Assembly (NCBI GenBank): GCA_964512675.1
Contig: CAZEJR010000003.1
Coordinates: forward strand, 73,743-137,742
Length of the DNA stretch: 64,000 bases
Reading direction: 5' to 3'
From: A07HB70 sp964512675
Lineage (GTDB): Archaea; Halobacteriota; Halobacteria; Halobacteriales; Haloferacaceae
Shown: positions 24,826-32,100 of the stretch, piece by piece
Layout of the letters: every line of letters starts with the position of its first letter
Position numbering within the stretch: the stretch's first letter is position 1
Position numbers and translations under genes: made by a program
The notes under the pieces: generated by a model
The model's input: only the letters and a program-made list of their open reading frames with translations
What the model was told of the DNA's origin: nothing
Database searches by the model: none

Positions 24826-25958
24826 GCGCCGTCGCCGCCGTCGGTCGCGGCAGAGAGGTCGGACGCCCCCTCCGGGTCGGGGTTCTCCGCGGCGACCGCA
24901 CCTTCGCGCCGGGAGACGGTACGCTGCGGGAACGGGATCGCTATCTCCTCGCGGGCGAACGCCTCGTGGACGCCGTCGATCATCGCGGTCTTGGCGCGCC
25001 ACATCCGGCGAGCGCTCGGGTCGTCGATCCACGCCCGGACGCCGAGGACGACCGAGGAGTCGGCGAACCGCTTGGCCACGACCTGCGGGCTGGGCACCGC
25101 CGAGACGGCGTCGAGGTCGTCGACAGCGTCGACGGCGACGTCGGCGGCGCGCTTCGGTCGGACGCCGTAGTCGACGCCGACCTCTACTTCGACCCGGAGT
25201 CGACTCTTCCGTGTTCGGTTGACGATCGGCTGGCTCGACACCTCGTCGTTCGGGAGCATCACGTGTTCGCCGTCGAACGTCCGAAGCCGGGTGTTGACGA
25301 CCGTGATCTGGGTGACGATCCCCGAGTTGTCGCCGATCTCCACCCAGTCGCCGATCTCGAACGGGCGGGAGAACATCAGGACGAAGCCGGAGAGCACCGC
25401 CCCGAGCGTCTGTCGCGCGGCCATCCCGACGACGATGCCGAGAAACCCCGCGCCGACCAGCAGGCTCCCGAGGTTCTCTGTGAACAGCGTGATCGTCGTC
25501 AGGCCGACGACCGTGTAGAGAGACACCTGTGTCAACCGGTAGACGATCTCTCGCTGGTGTTCGCTGATACTCGCGCGCGATCCGGCGAACTCCTCTATCA
25601 CCCGCCCGACGAAGTCCGTCAGGGCGTAGGCGGTTCCGAGCAGCACTCCCGACAGCACCAGTTCGCCGCCGACCGACCCGAGGCCGAGGTCGCGGTAGGC
25701 CGCCCCGAGCGGCTCGAGCAGGCCCCAGACCCCGACGAAGCTGACCACGCCCAGAGCAGTCAGGGCCGTCACGCCGCCGGACACCGCGACCCGGACCCGG
25801 GACCGAGTGCCGTCTGCCCGGCGGCTGGCGAGCCACTGCCGCGAGAGATACCGGAGCCCGACCACGACGGCGACGACCAGCGCCGAGGCCAGCAGCTCGA
25901 AGGTCACGCCGGGGAGCATCCGGTCGACGGTCGCCAGCGACGAGAGGTGTCCGGTCAC
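24822..25958 (-). CDS. mscS: MscS-family mechanosensitive ion channel
   Basis: A 378-residue membrane protein. Four to five hydrophobic segments in residues 15-180 are followed by the pore helix region (GSLLVGAGFLGIVVGMAARQTLG) and the beta-domain starting at FSRPFEIGDWVEIGDNSGIV, with the LPNDEVSSQPIVN block. The acidic C-terminal tail is disordered. It would release solutes on hypo-osmotic shock. It has 4-nt overlaps with ksgA upstream and the HemK gene downstream. Confidence 0.92.
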   Translation of the reverse strand: MTGHLSSLATVDRMLPGVTFELLASALVVAVVVGLRYLSRQWLASRRADGTRSRVRVAVSGGVTALTALGVVSFVGVWGLLEPLGAAYRDLGLGSVGGELVLSGVLLGTAYALTDFVGRVIEEFAGSRASISEHQREIVYRLTQVSLYTVVGLTTITLFTENLGSLLVGAGFLGIVVGMAARQTLGAVLSGFVLMFSRPFEIGDWVEIGDNSGIVTQITVVNTRLRTFDGEHVMLPNDEVSSQPIVNRTRKSRLRVEVEVGVDYGVRPKRAADVAVDAVDDLDAVSAVPSPQVVAKRFADSSVVLGVRAWIDDPSARRMWRAKTAMIDGVHEAFAREEIAIPFPQRTVSRREGAVAAENPDPEGASDLSAATDGGDGA

Positions 25959-26803
25959 CGCTCCACCGGCCCGTCGTGACGCTCGGCGACCGCCGCGAGC
26001 GCGGCGAAGTCGGCGGGCGAGAGGTCACCCGCTCGGGCCGAGAGGAGGTCCTCGTCTGCCGCCGCGACGACCGCGTCGGGGTCGTTGAGGCCGCTGATGT
26101 GTGTCGTGTTCCGGATCGCGTTTCGCACCGTCTTGCGCCGCTGGGTGAACACTGCCTTGACGAACCGGAGGAACGCCTCGTCGTCGGCGACGTCGTAGCC
26201 GGGCGTCCGGGGGCGCAGCCGCACCACGGCGCTCTCGACCGCCGGCTGCGGGTCGAACGCCTCCGGCGGGACGCGCTCGACGATCTCGGGGGCCGCGTAG
26301 TGTCGCGCCGCGACCGAGAGCCGACCGTACTCGCTCGTGCCCGGGTCGGCGACGAGGCGCTCTGCGAACTCGAGCTGGTAGGTCGCGACCGTCGGCCGGC
26401 CGTGGGGGAGCAGCCGGAAGGTGACCGGCGAAGACACGCCGTACGGCAGATTCGAGACGCAGGCGGTGTAGTCGGGCAGACCGACCGCCGTCGCGTCGCC
26501 CTCGAGGACGGTCAGACGCTCGCGCTCTGCCGGGCCGGAGAACTCCTCCCGGAGGAACCGCACCAGGTCGGGGTCGCGCTCGACGGTCGTCACCAGCCCG
26601 TCGGTCGACGCGAGCAGGCGGTCGGTCAGCGCGCCGGTGCCGCCGCCCACCTCCAGTAGATGGCGCAGGTCGGCGTCGTCGGGCAGGTACGTCGGCAGCC
26701 GGTCGAGCACCCGGTCGTCGACGAGGAAATGCTGGTCGCGGGCCGGATCCCCCTGTGCGCCCGCCCGTCGCCGCAGCCTGTCGGGGTCGCGCTCGCCGGT
26801 CAT
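25955..26803 (-). CDS. rsmA: 16S rRNA dimethyladenosine transferase KsgA
   Basis: A 282-residue SAM-dependent enzyme that dimethylates two adjacent adenines in helix 45 of 16S rRNA. Motifs are QHFLVDDRVLDRL, LEVGGGTGALT and NLPYGVSSPVTF. The C-terminal helical domain has the KAVFTQRRKTVRNAI block. It follows the DUF655 gene directly (one-base overlap), the usual archaeal arrangement. Confidence 0.96.
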   Translation of the reverse strand: MTGERDPDRLRRRAGAQGDPARDQHFLVDDRVLDRLPTYLPDDADLRHLLEVGGGTGALTDRLLASTDGLVTTVERDPDLVRFLREEFSGPAERERLTVLEGDATAVGLPDYTACVSNLPYGVSSPVTFRLLPHGRPTVATYQLEFAERLVADPGTSEYGRLSVAARHYAAPEIVERVPPEAFDPQPAVESAVVRLRPRTPGYDVADDEAFLRFVKAVFTQRRKTVRNAIRNTTHISGLNDPDAVVAAADEDLLSARAGDLSPADFAALAAVAERHDGPVER

Positions 26804-27384
26804 CAGTCCTCGACGCGCCCCGGCCTGACGAACAGCCGGTAGTTGAGGTCCTCGTCGCGGAGCTCGGTCAGGATGCGGTCGATCAGCGTCTCGCGCGGGT
26901 CGTGAAAGCCGGAGACGCGCTCCTCGACGTCTCCGAGGCTCTCGAACGGGCCGCGCTTGCGGGCGTCGAGGACGTTGTTCCGGATCGTGTCGCCGACCCC
27001 CGGCAGCAGGTCGAGCTGGTGTGTCCGCAGGGAGAGCGGGTCGGCCTCCGAGTAGAAGCCGACGAACCGTTCCGGGTCGCCGTCGACGATCTCGGTGACC
27101 GCGTACTCGAGTTCCGAGCGCGCGGCGTTCGAGAGGTCCTCGTACGACACCTCGCGGAAGCGGTCGACCGCCGTCCGGGTCTCGGCGGGCCGGATCGTCA
27201 CCCAGTCCCCGATCCCCGCGTCCGCTCCGTCCACGAACTCGAGTTCGTACAGGCGAAACGCTGTCTCTCCGACCGCGTACGCGACCGCCGGCCGCTCGTA
27301 CGACGGTCGGTCATCGTCCGACCGACCGTTTGGCAGGAGATCGAGCACGACCGCACGGCGCTCGTCGGTCGCAGAGCCAGTCAT
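26803..27384 (-). CDS. DUF655 helix-hairpin-helix RNA-binding protein
   Basis: A 193-residue protein: an N-terminal OB-like domain (VVLDLLPNG, then IGDWVTI) and C-terminal helix-hairpin-helix motifs (LLPGVGDTIRNNVLDARKRGPF). DUF655 proteins sit with rpoF and ksgA in nearly all archaea and are thought to bind nucleic acid; the role is unproven. A leaderless promoter lies upstream, so this gene and those below can be transcribed apart from rpoF. Confidence 0.9.
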   Translation of the reverse strand: MTGSATDERRAVVLDLLPNGRSDDDRPSYERPAVAYAVGETAFRLYELEFVDGADAGIGDWVTIRPAETRTAVDRFREVSYEDLSNAARSELEYAVTEIVDGDPERFVGFYSEADPLSLRTHQLDLLPGVGDTIRNNVLDARKRGPFESLGDVEERVSGFHDPRETLIDRILTELRDEDLNYRLFVRPGRVED

Positions 27385-27404
27385 ACGGATCTGTTGAGGG
27401 AGGC

Positions 27405-27414
27405 GTTACTAAAT
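27405..27414 (-). promoter_or_regulatory. TATA-like element of the DUF655-ksgA unit
   Basis: Minus-strand ATTTAGTAAC centred about 26 nt before the DUF655 ATG. Confidence 0.55.
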
Positions 27415-27436
27415 CGACACGGTCCCACGGGCCGAT

Positions 27437-27793
27437 TCAGGCGTACTTCGCGACGACGTTCAGCACCTCGTCGAGTTCGTCGCCGTCGAGCGCGTAGCGC
27501 TCCTTTGCGAACACCGCGCGGAGCTCGTCGCGGGACTGTGGCAGCAGGTCGGCGATCTTGTACGCCGTCGCCTCGTCGACCTTCTCGAGGGCCCGGAGTT
27601 CGGCCACGAGTTCCCGGGACTCCTCCGGGTCCAGCACCGCGAAGCGATTGACGTGTTCGATTGCCCGAGCCAGCTCGTAACGCATCTCGCGGTCCTCGTC
27701 TGCCGCCCGCTCCACCTCGACGTCTGCGAGGAGCTCTTTGGCCTCCGAGACGGTGAGGTGCTCCTCGTCGAGCTTCTCTTTGAAGATGCTCAT
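27437..27793 (-). CDS. rpoF: RNA polymerase subunit F (Rpb4)
   Basis: A 118-residue stalk subunit that pairs with RpoE. The N-terminal helix (IFKEKLDEEHLTVSEAKELL) and the HRDC-like C-terminal region (IADLLPQSRDELRAVFAKERY) identify it. In most haloarchaea rpl21e is directly upstream; here a 428-nt gap and three other genes intervene. Confidence 0.94.
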   Translation of the reverse strand: MSIFKEKLDEEHLTVSEAKELLADVEVERAADEDREMRYELARAIEHVNRFAVLDPEESRELVAELRALEKVDEATAYKIADLLPQSRDELRAVFAKERYALDGDELDEVLNVVAKYA

Positions 27794-27975
27794 GACGCGT
27801 CGAGTCTCTCCCCGCCGTTCGGCTGTCCTCGGGGCCGACCGAGGTTTCGACCGGGCGTCGCGTTCATGCGACCGGTCTCGTCGGCGCACGCACGAATAGT
27901 TAACGGAGCGCCGCGGGCGCTGGTACGCCGAGCACACCGGTGTGACGCGACACGGCGTAGAGCAGCCGACCAGCC

Positions 27976-28010
27976 GCGACGAGCGACGAGCGACGAGCGA
28001 CGAGCGACGA
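27976..28010. repeat. tandem 7-mer array, five exact copies
   Basis: Five perfect head-to-tail copies of GCGACGA over 35 bp. It lies between the divergent rpoF and response-regulator promoters. The unit is not a multiple of three and no frame across it looks coding, so it is most likely a slippage-prone simple repeat. Confidence 0.9.
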
Positions 28011-28190
28011 CAGACCGGGGCCGCAGACCGGCCACGGGTGCGACGTCGTCCTCGCCGGGGTCCGGGGTCTCGGTCCACGTGTTCGTGTCCCGCCGTGCGA
28101 GCACGGCGCCGGAGAGCCGGAGCCGGCGTCGTGCTGTCGCGGTGCGCGCCGAGACCGCCGCGGTCTCGCGGCCTGAAACCGGTCCCGTCG

Positions 28191-28198
28191 ATTTAATC
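28191..28198 (+). promoter_or_regulatory. TATA-like element of the response-regulator operon
   Basis: ATTTAATC centred 27 nt before the ATG at 28222; a clear leaderless promoter for the three-gene unit. Confidence 0.6.
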
Positions 28199-28221
28199 CT
28201 CCGGACCGGTCGTCTGCGAGC

Positions 28222-28788
28222 ATGTGTGAGGACCCAGTCGTCCTAGTCGTCGAGGACGAGACGGACCTGGCGGACTTCTTCGCGACCGTGCTCCGGCCGG
28301 AGTACGACGTTCGCGTCGCGCTCGACGGCGCCGAGGCGGTCGAGACGTACGACGAGTCCGTGGACGTGGTGCTGCTCGACCGCCGGATGCCGGAGCGGCG
28401 CGGCGGCCAGGTCCTCGCGCAGATCCGGGACGCACCAGGCGACTGTGCCGTGGCGATGGTCACCGCCGTCGACCCCGACTTCGACATCGTCGAGATGGGA
28501 TTCGACGACTACGTCCGCAAGCCCGTATCCGGGGACGACCTGGTGTCACTCGTCGAGCGGATGGTCCGACGCCAGCGGCTCGACGACAGTCTCCGCAGGC
28601 ACTACCGGCTGGCGCGGACCGCCGCGCTGCTGGAATCACAGAAGTCCCGGGCAGAGCTCGCCGAGAGCGACGAGTACGACCGCCTGCTCGCAGAGCTCGA
28701 GTCGACGGAGCGAGCGCTCGCCGGCTCGGCCGACCTCAGCGCGGCGGACGTCGGGAGCCTGCTCCGCGACGACGGATCGTCCCGATGA
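28222..28788 (+). CDS. response regulator with HalX domain
   Basis: A 188-residue two-component receiver. REC residues are the acidic pair E11-D12, the phosphoacceptor D53 in VVLLDRRMP and a lysine in YVRKP near residue 97. Residues about 115-175 form the HalX domain (RRHYRLARTAALLESQ), a helical output unit confined to haloarchaea and of unknown action. No DNA-binding domain and no adjacent histidine kinase are present. It overlaps the next gene by 4 nt. Confidence 0.9.
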   Translation: MCEDPVVLVVEDETDLADFFATVLRPEYDVRVALDGAEAVETYDESVDVVLLDRRMPERRGGQVLAQIRDAPGDCAVAMVTAVDPDFDIVEMGFDDYVRKPVSGDDLVSLVERMVRRQRLDDSLRRHYRLARTAALLESQKSRAELAESDEYDRLLAELESTERALAGSADLSAADVGSLLRDDGSSR

Positions 28789-29336
28789 GCGACGCGCCAC
28801 CGCCTGGCTCGAACGTGCTGCTCGTCGGAGACGAGCCGACGGACGCGCTCCGACACGCGCTCGACCGACTCGACGAGACGGACGGGACGACGGTCGTGGT
28901 GAACGCCGCCGCCCGGACGGAGTCGGTACCGGCTGCTGCCGGCGAGGCGTGGGCTGCCGAGACGAGCCACGTCGTCGACTGTTCGGGCGAGACGACCGAC
29001 GCCACGGCGCTCGACGATACCGTCACCGTCGCCGGAGGCGACGTGCCGTCGATCGGAGAGGCGACCGTCCGGGCACTCGACGACGCGACGGATCCGACCG
29101 GGCTCTGTCTGGACCCCGTCTCGGCGGTCGTCGAGCGGTCGTCGGTCCAGCAGACGTACAAGCTGCTCTACCTCGTCGCCGAGCGCGTCCGGGCGCTCGA
29201 CGCCCGGGCACTCTACACCTGGACCGGCCCGGTCGAGGAGAAGACACTCCGGATCCTCGCCCGACCGCTCGACGACGTCGTCCGACTCGACACCGGCAGG
29301 AGACGAGTCACGGGGGCAGGCGACGGTGAGCAGTGA
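28785..29336 (+). CDS. DUF7504-like RecA-fold protein without Walker A
   Basis: A 183-residue soluble haloarchaeal protein. It opens with GSNVLLVGDEPTDALRHAL, resembles the RecA-like DUF7504/DUF835 signalling proteins, and carries the internal YKLLYLVAERVRALDARAL helix and a TLRILARPLDDVVRL end. No intact P-loop is visible, so ATP hydrolysis is unlikely. Related genes often accompany haloarchaeal response regulators. The family name is from memory of this fold and should be checked. Confidence 0.6.
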   Translation: MSDAPPPGSNVLLVGDEPTDALRHALDRLDETDGTTVVVNAAARTESVPAAAGEAWAAETSHVVDCSGETTDATALDDTVTVAGGDVPSIGEATVRALDDATDPTGLCLDPVSAVVERSSVQQTYKLLYLVAERVRALDARALYTWTGPVEEKTLRILARPLDDVVRLDTGRRRVTGAGDGEQ

Positions 29337-29937
29337 CTCCGCCGAGGCGCGCGCGACGTTCGACGCCGTCGTCGACGGCGTGGAGGCGTGGCAGCCGGAC
29401 GAGACAGCGGCCAGAAGGCTCCGTGAGTATCTCGACCGGCGCCTGAACGACGGCGTCGAGACCGTCTGGGAGCGAGAGATAGTCGAGCGAGAGCCGGGCT
29501 CGTCCGAGGCCGAGGTGGTGGTCAACGGCGAGATAGCCGTGGTGTTCGCCGAGACGGTTGGACCGACGACCGTGTCGGAACTCCGACAGTCGCTCTCGGC
29601 GCTCGCACGCCGGTACAGCTACCTCGTCGTCTACTGGCGGAATCCAGATCGGGGGGGCCGTGGCTACCGGTGGTCCGTCGAGCGCTCCATCTCGGCGCGC
29701 CGCATCGGTACCCGTGGACTGGTCTTCGTCACCCCGCCGGAGGAGTCAGTCTCGACGGACCGGAATCCCGGGGCACTCCCGTGGTCGACGGTTGCGGGGG
29801 GCGCGACGCTCCTCTGTGTCGTCTCGGCGTCGCTGTGGCTCGTCACACGGACGACGGGACTCGTACAGGTGCTCTCCGCAGGTGTCGCGGGGCTGTTCGT
29901 CTGGACGCTGTTGATCGTCTCGCTCGTCGCGCGGTGA
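29326..29937 (+). CDS. membrane-anchored protein with nuclease-like fold, function unknown
   Basis: A 203-residue protein with an 11-nt overlap with the gene before it. Residues 1-145 are soluble. The strand order VWEREIVERE, AEVVVNGEIAVVFAE, then a helix and YSYLVVYWRNP, recalls the PD-(D/E)xK fold, but the catalytic Asp and Glu-x-Lys are not present. Two hydrophobic helices (about 152-173 and 179-201) anchor the C-terminus. I do not recognise a named family. The context suggests the membrane output of the HalX regulator. Confidence 0.55.
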   Translation: MSSDSAEARATFDAVVDGVEAWQPDETAARRLREYLDRRLNDGVETVWEREIVEREPGSSEAEVVVNGEIAVVFAETVGPTTVSELRQSLSALARRYSYLVVYWRNPDRGGRGYRWSVERSISARRIGTRGLVFVTPPEESVSTDRNPGALPWSTVAGGATLLCVVSASLWLVTRTTGLVQVLSAGVAGLFVWTLLIVSLVAR

Positions 29938-29941
29938 CGGG

Positions 29942-30241
29942 CTACTCGCCTCGTGTCTGCGCGCGGAGGTGAGCCGGCGTCGCTAAGACTGTCTTTCTCT
30001 TCCCGCCGTCGACGATCTCCACCTTGTACGCAGAGCCCTGCTGTCCGACGACGGTGCCGGTGTGACCGGAGAATCGGTGGTGGAATCGCCCGTCCGGAAC
30101 GCTCGGGTCGATGCTGAGGTGGACCGTCTCTCCCTCGTCGAACTGCTGGATCGCCCGCTGTGGCGGCGAGGTCCCACGGTCGCGCGGTCGGTTCGAGAGC
30201 TTGTCGCGCGTCCCGGTCGTGGGACCGTTGGAGCTGGGCAT
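29942..30241 (-). CDS. rpl21e: 50S ribosomal protein L21e
   Basis: A 99-residue basic protein of the large subunit. Diagnostic parts are PSSNGPTTGTRDKLSNRPRDRGTSP and the SH3-like core VHLSIDPSVPDGRFHHRFSGHTGTVVG. The ATG at 30241 is used; an in-frame ATG 30 nt earlier adds residues foreign to the family. Downstream, in place of the usual rpoF, the convergent three-gene module ends four bases away. Confidence 0.96.
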   Translation of the reverse strand: MPSSNGPTTGTRDKLSNRPRDRGTSPPQRAIQQFDEGETVHLSIDPSVPDGRFHHRFSGHTGTVVGQQGSAYKVEIVDGGKRKTVLATPAHLRAQTRGE

Positions 30242-30266
30242 GGTCGACTGTCTTACTGCGGACGGC

Positions 30267-30276
30267 AACAAAAACG
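30267..30276 (-). promoter_or_regulatory. TATA-like element of rpl21e
   Basis: Minus-strand CCGTTTTTGTT, centred about 27-30 nt before the L21e start. Confidence 0.4.
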
Positions 30277-30325
30277 GTGCGGTCTACGTCGGCTGGGCGC
30301 TCCAACCGGGCGACGACGCGACCGG

Positions 30326-30592
30326 CTACAGCCGGCCGACTTCCTCGACCGAGACGCTCTCGACGCCATCGACGCCGTCGAACGCCTGCTCGACGGACTC
30401 CGTCCCGCCCGCGTCGTCGGGGACGACGACCGAGAGCAGGAGCGCAACGAGACCGAAAGCCACGTCGTCGGTGTCCGAACCACGGACCTCGGCTCCCTCC
30501 GGGAGGGCGTCCTCGAGTCGCTCCCGCAGCGCGTCGAGGTCGACGTCCGGGCTCTGGGGCATCACCTTCATCGTGGCGGCGACGTCGCTCAT
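30326..30592 (-). CDS. ef1b: translation elongation factor 1 beta (aEF1B)
   Basis: An 88-residue guanine-exchange factor for aEF1A. It has the compact ferredoxin-like fold expected for archaeal EF-1beta: VAATMKVMPQSPDVDLDAL at the start and DVAFGLVALLLSVVVPDD in the middle. It follows the zinc micro-protein gene with one base between them and precedes rpl21e by 84 nt. Confidence 0.95.
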   Translation of the reverse strand: MSDVAATMKVMPQSPDVDLDALRERLEDALPEGAEVRGSDTDDVAFGLVALLLSVVVPDDAGGTESVEQAFDGVDGVESVSVEEVGRL

Positions 30593-30593
30593 C

Positions 30594-30779
30594 CTACGGC
30601 CCCCGGAACCCGCAGTCGGGACACTCGTAGAGGTTGCTCTGCTTGCGACAGCGGGCACACCGGCTGATCTCGGTCCCGCAGTCGGGACAGGCGAAGGTGG
30701 CCGCGCTCATGCCACGGATGTTGATCCCACAGGAGACACACTGTCGCTCCTGCCGGGGCTCGGGTTCGCTCTCGCTCAC
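30594..30779 (-). CDS. zinc-finger micro-protein, HVO_2753-like
   Basis: A 61-residue protein with four zinc-knuckle pairs: C14/C17, C31/C34, C41/C44 and C53/C56, that is CVSCG, CPDCG, CARC and CPDCG. It resembles the Haloferax micro-protein HVO_2753, reported to bind zinc and to be needed for swarming and biofilm formation, and lies next to EF-1beta as in that organism. The GTG at 30779 is 26 nt from a TATA-like element, fixing the start. Confidence 0.9.
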   Translation of the reverse strand: MSESEPEPRQERQCVSCGINIRGMSAATFACPDCGTEISRCARCRKQSNLYECPDCGFRGP

Positions 30780-30800
30780 GGACCGTGTTCGCCCCACTCC

Positions 30801-30809
30801 GGTTAACGG
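30801..30809 (-). promoter_or_regulatory. TATA-like element of the zinc micro-protein/EF-1beta unit
   Basis: Minus-strand ACCGTTAACC centred 26 nt before the GTG at 30779. Confidence 0.55.
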
Positions 30810-30824
30810 TTGTCGGTTCGCGGG

Positions 30825-32057
30825 TCAGACGCCGACCGCCAGCGGCCCGAGGAGTGCGCCCATCAGGTGGACCCGCCGGGCACCGAGACGCACCGGCACC
30901 AGTCCGACGGCGCCGGCGACGACGTACACCGCGACCCCGGCCAGTCCGGCGAAGGCGCCGGCGAGCCCCGCCAGCCCGACCAGCACCCCTGCGGCCAGCG
31001 CCGCGCCGTCCACCCGGCTGACGGCCCGGAGGTAGCGGTCACCGACGACCACCACCAACACTGCCCCTGCCGCGGCGGCGAGGGCGACGACGGGCACCAG
31101 CGTGCCGAGGAGTGGGGGGACGCCGGCAGTGTCGAGGGCGACTGTCACGCCGGTCCGCGTCTCGCCGAGCCCGGAGAACGCGAACAGCGCGAACGTGGCC
31201 GTCGCCGTGTTCGCGCCGCTCTGTGCGACGAGGAACCCCCGCGCGCGATGACTGGCCGGCGCCGCCGGGAGCGCGAGCGTCGCCGCGACACCCGCCGAGA
31301 CACCCGGCAGATAGGCGACGAGCGCACCGGTCAGCGCGCCCGCGCCGGCAGTCGCGCCGAACGCCGAGCGCGGCAGCGAGATGCGGGCGTCACCCTGTGC
31401 TGGCAGGTCGCCCGATCCCCGCGCCGCGTCGAGTAGCACCGGCGCGCCGAACAGTCCGGCAAACAGCGGCGCGAGGACGCTCGTGACCGGAAGCGGCGCC
31501 GCCGGGTCGAGACCGAGCGCGACCCAGCCGAGCGCCGCGCTCAGGCCGAAGGCGAGAACGCCGCCGAGGCCCGCGCGGAACGACGACTCCGTCGCGACGA
31601 GGTAGCAGGCGACGCCGCCGAGAACGAGCGGCAGGTGTCGGTCGACAGCCGGGGCCAGGGTCCCGGCGGCGCGCGTGAGCGGCGCCGCGAGCGGGACGGC
31701 TGCGAGCGCACCCACGGCGCTCCCGAGCGCGGACAGCCGCAGCGCCTCGCGGCCCCGACCGGCCAGCACGAGGCGGTGGCCGGGGAGAGCACTCGCGGCC
31801 ATCGACGGGTCGGGCACCCCCAGCGCCAGCGCCGGCACCACGTCGAGGAAGGTGTGGACGACGCCGGCGGCCAGCATCGCGGCGCCGACGGCCAGCGTCG
31901 GTCCGGGAAGAGCATCGGCGCCGGCGGCGAGGAGCAGCGCGAACGCGTTCGCGTGGACGCCCGGGGTCAGCCCGCTGACCGCTCCGAGACAGACCCCGAC
32001 GGCAGCGTACGCGACGGTCGTCGTCGCCGGCGCGAGGCCGACGGACGGCAGGAACAC
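30825..32057 (-). CDS. TctA-like (DUF112) archaeal membrane protein
   Basis: A 410-residue integral membrane protein with about ten to twelve hydrophobic segments, very rich in Ala, Gly and Val. It has an internal duplication with a re-entrant motif in each half: SGLTPGVHANAFALLL near residue 28 and VAYLPGVSAGVAATLAL near residue 258. This matches the TctA/DUF112 permease family of tripartite tricarboxylate transporters. No TctB or periplasmic binding protein is adjacent, as usual for archaeal members. The substrate is unknown. Confidence 0.85.
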   Translation of the reverse strand: MFLPSVGLAPATTTVAYAAVGVCLGAVSGLTPGVHANAFALLLAAGADALPGPTLAVGAAMLAAGVVHTFLDVVPALALGVPDPSMAASALPGHRLVLAGRGREALRLSALGSAVGALAAVPLAAPLTRAAGTLAPAVDRHLPLVLGGVACYLVATESSFRAGLGGVLAFGLSAALGWVALGLDPAAPLPVTSVLAPLFAGLFGAPVLLDAARGSGDLPAQGDARISLPRSAFGATAGAGALTGALVAYLPGVSAGVAATLALPAAPASHRARGFLVAQSGANTATATFALFAFSGLGETRTGVTVALDTAGVPPLLGTLVPVVALAAAAGAVLVVVVGDRYLRAVSRVDGAALAAGVLVGLAGLAGAFAGLAGVAVYVVAGAVGLVPVRLGARRVHLMGALLGPLAVGV

Positions 32058-32100
32058 GTACCGAGGTGGTCCCGGTATCTCACTTGAACGGCGGGGTCGC

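Larger units (their letters stand above)
27794..28221. other. gene-free stretch between rpoF and the response regulator
   Basis: 428 nt with no convincing coding sequence. It holds a minus-strand TATA-like GTTAACTATTC at 27893-27904, which would give rpoF a leader of about 80 nt. It also holds a five-copy 7-mer array at 27976-28010, and a plus-strand TATA-like ATTTAATC at 28191-28198 for the response regulator. The remainder is GC-rich with no clear hairpin. Confidence 0.6.

Noticed and set aside
23002..25170. A 722-codon plus-strand frame across the metE operon, HemK and mscS genes
   Set aside because: Antisense to well-supported genes; low-complexity charged sequence without motifs.
27976..28010. 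Possible CRISPR repeats
   Set aside because: Units are 7 bp head to tail with no spacers.
29326..29937. Calling the third HalX-module gene an active restriction-type nuclease
   Set aside because: The catalytic Asp and Glu-x-Lys cannot be found, so only a fold-level resemblance is claimed.
30242..30271. Ten-residue extension of L21e
   Set aside because: L21e homologues start at MPSSNGP; the extension overlaps the promoter.
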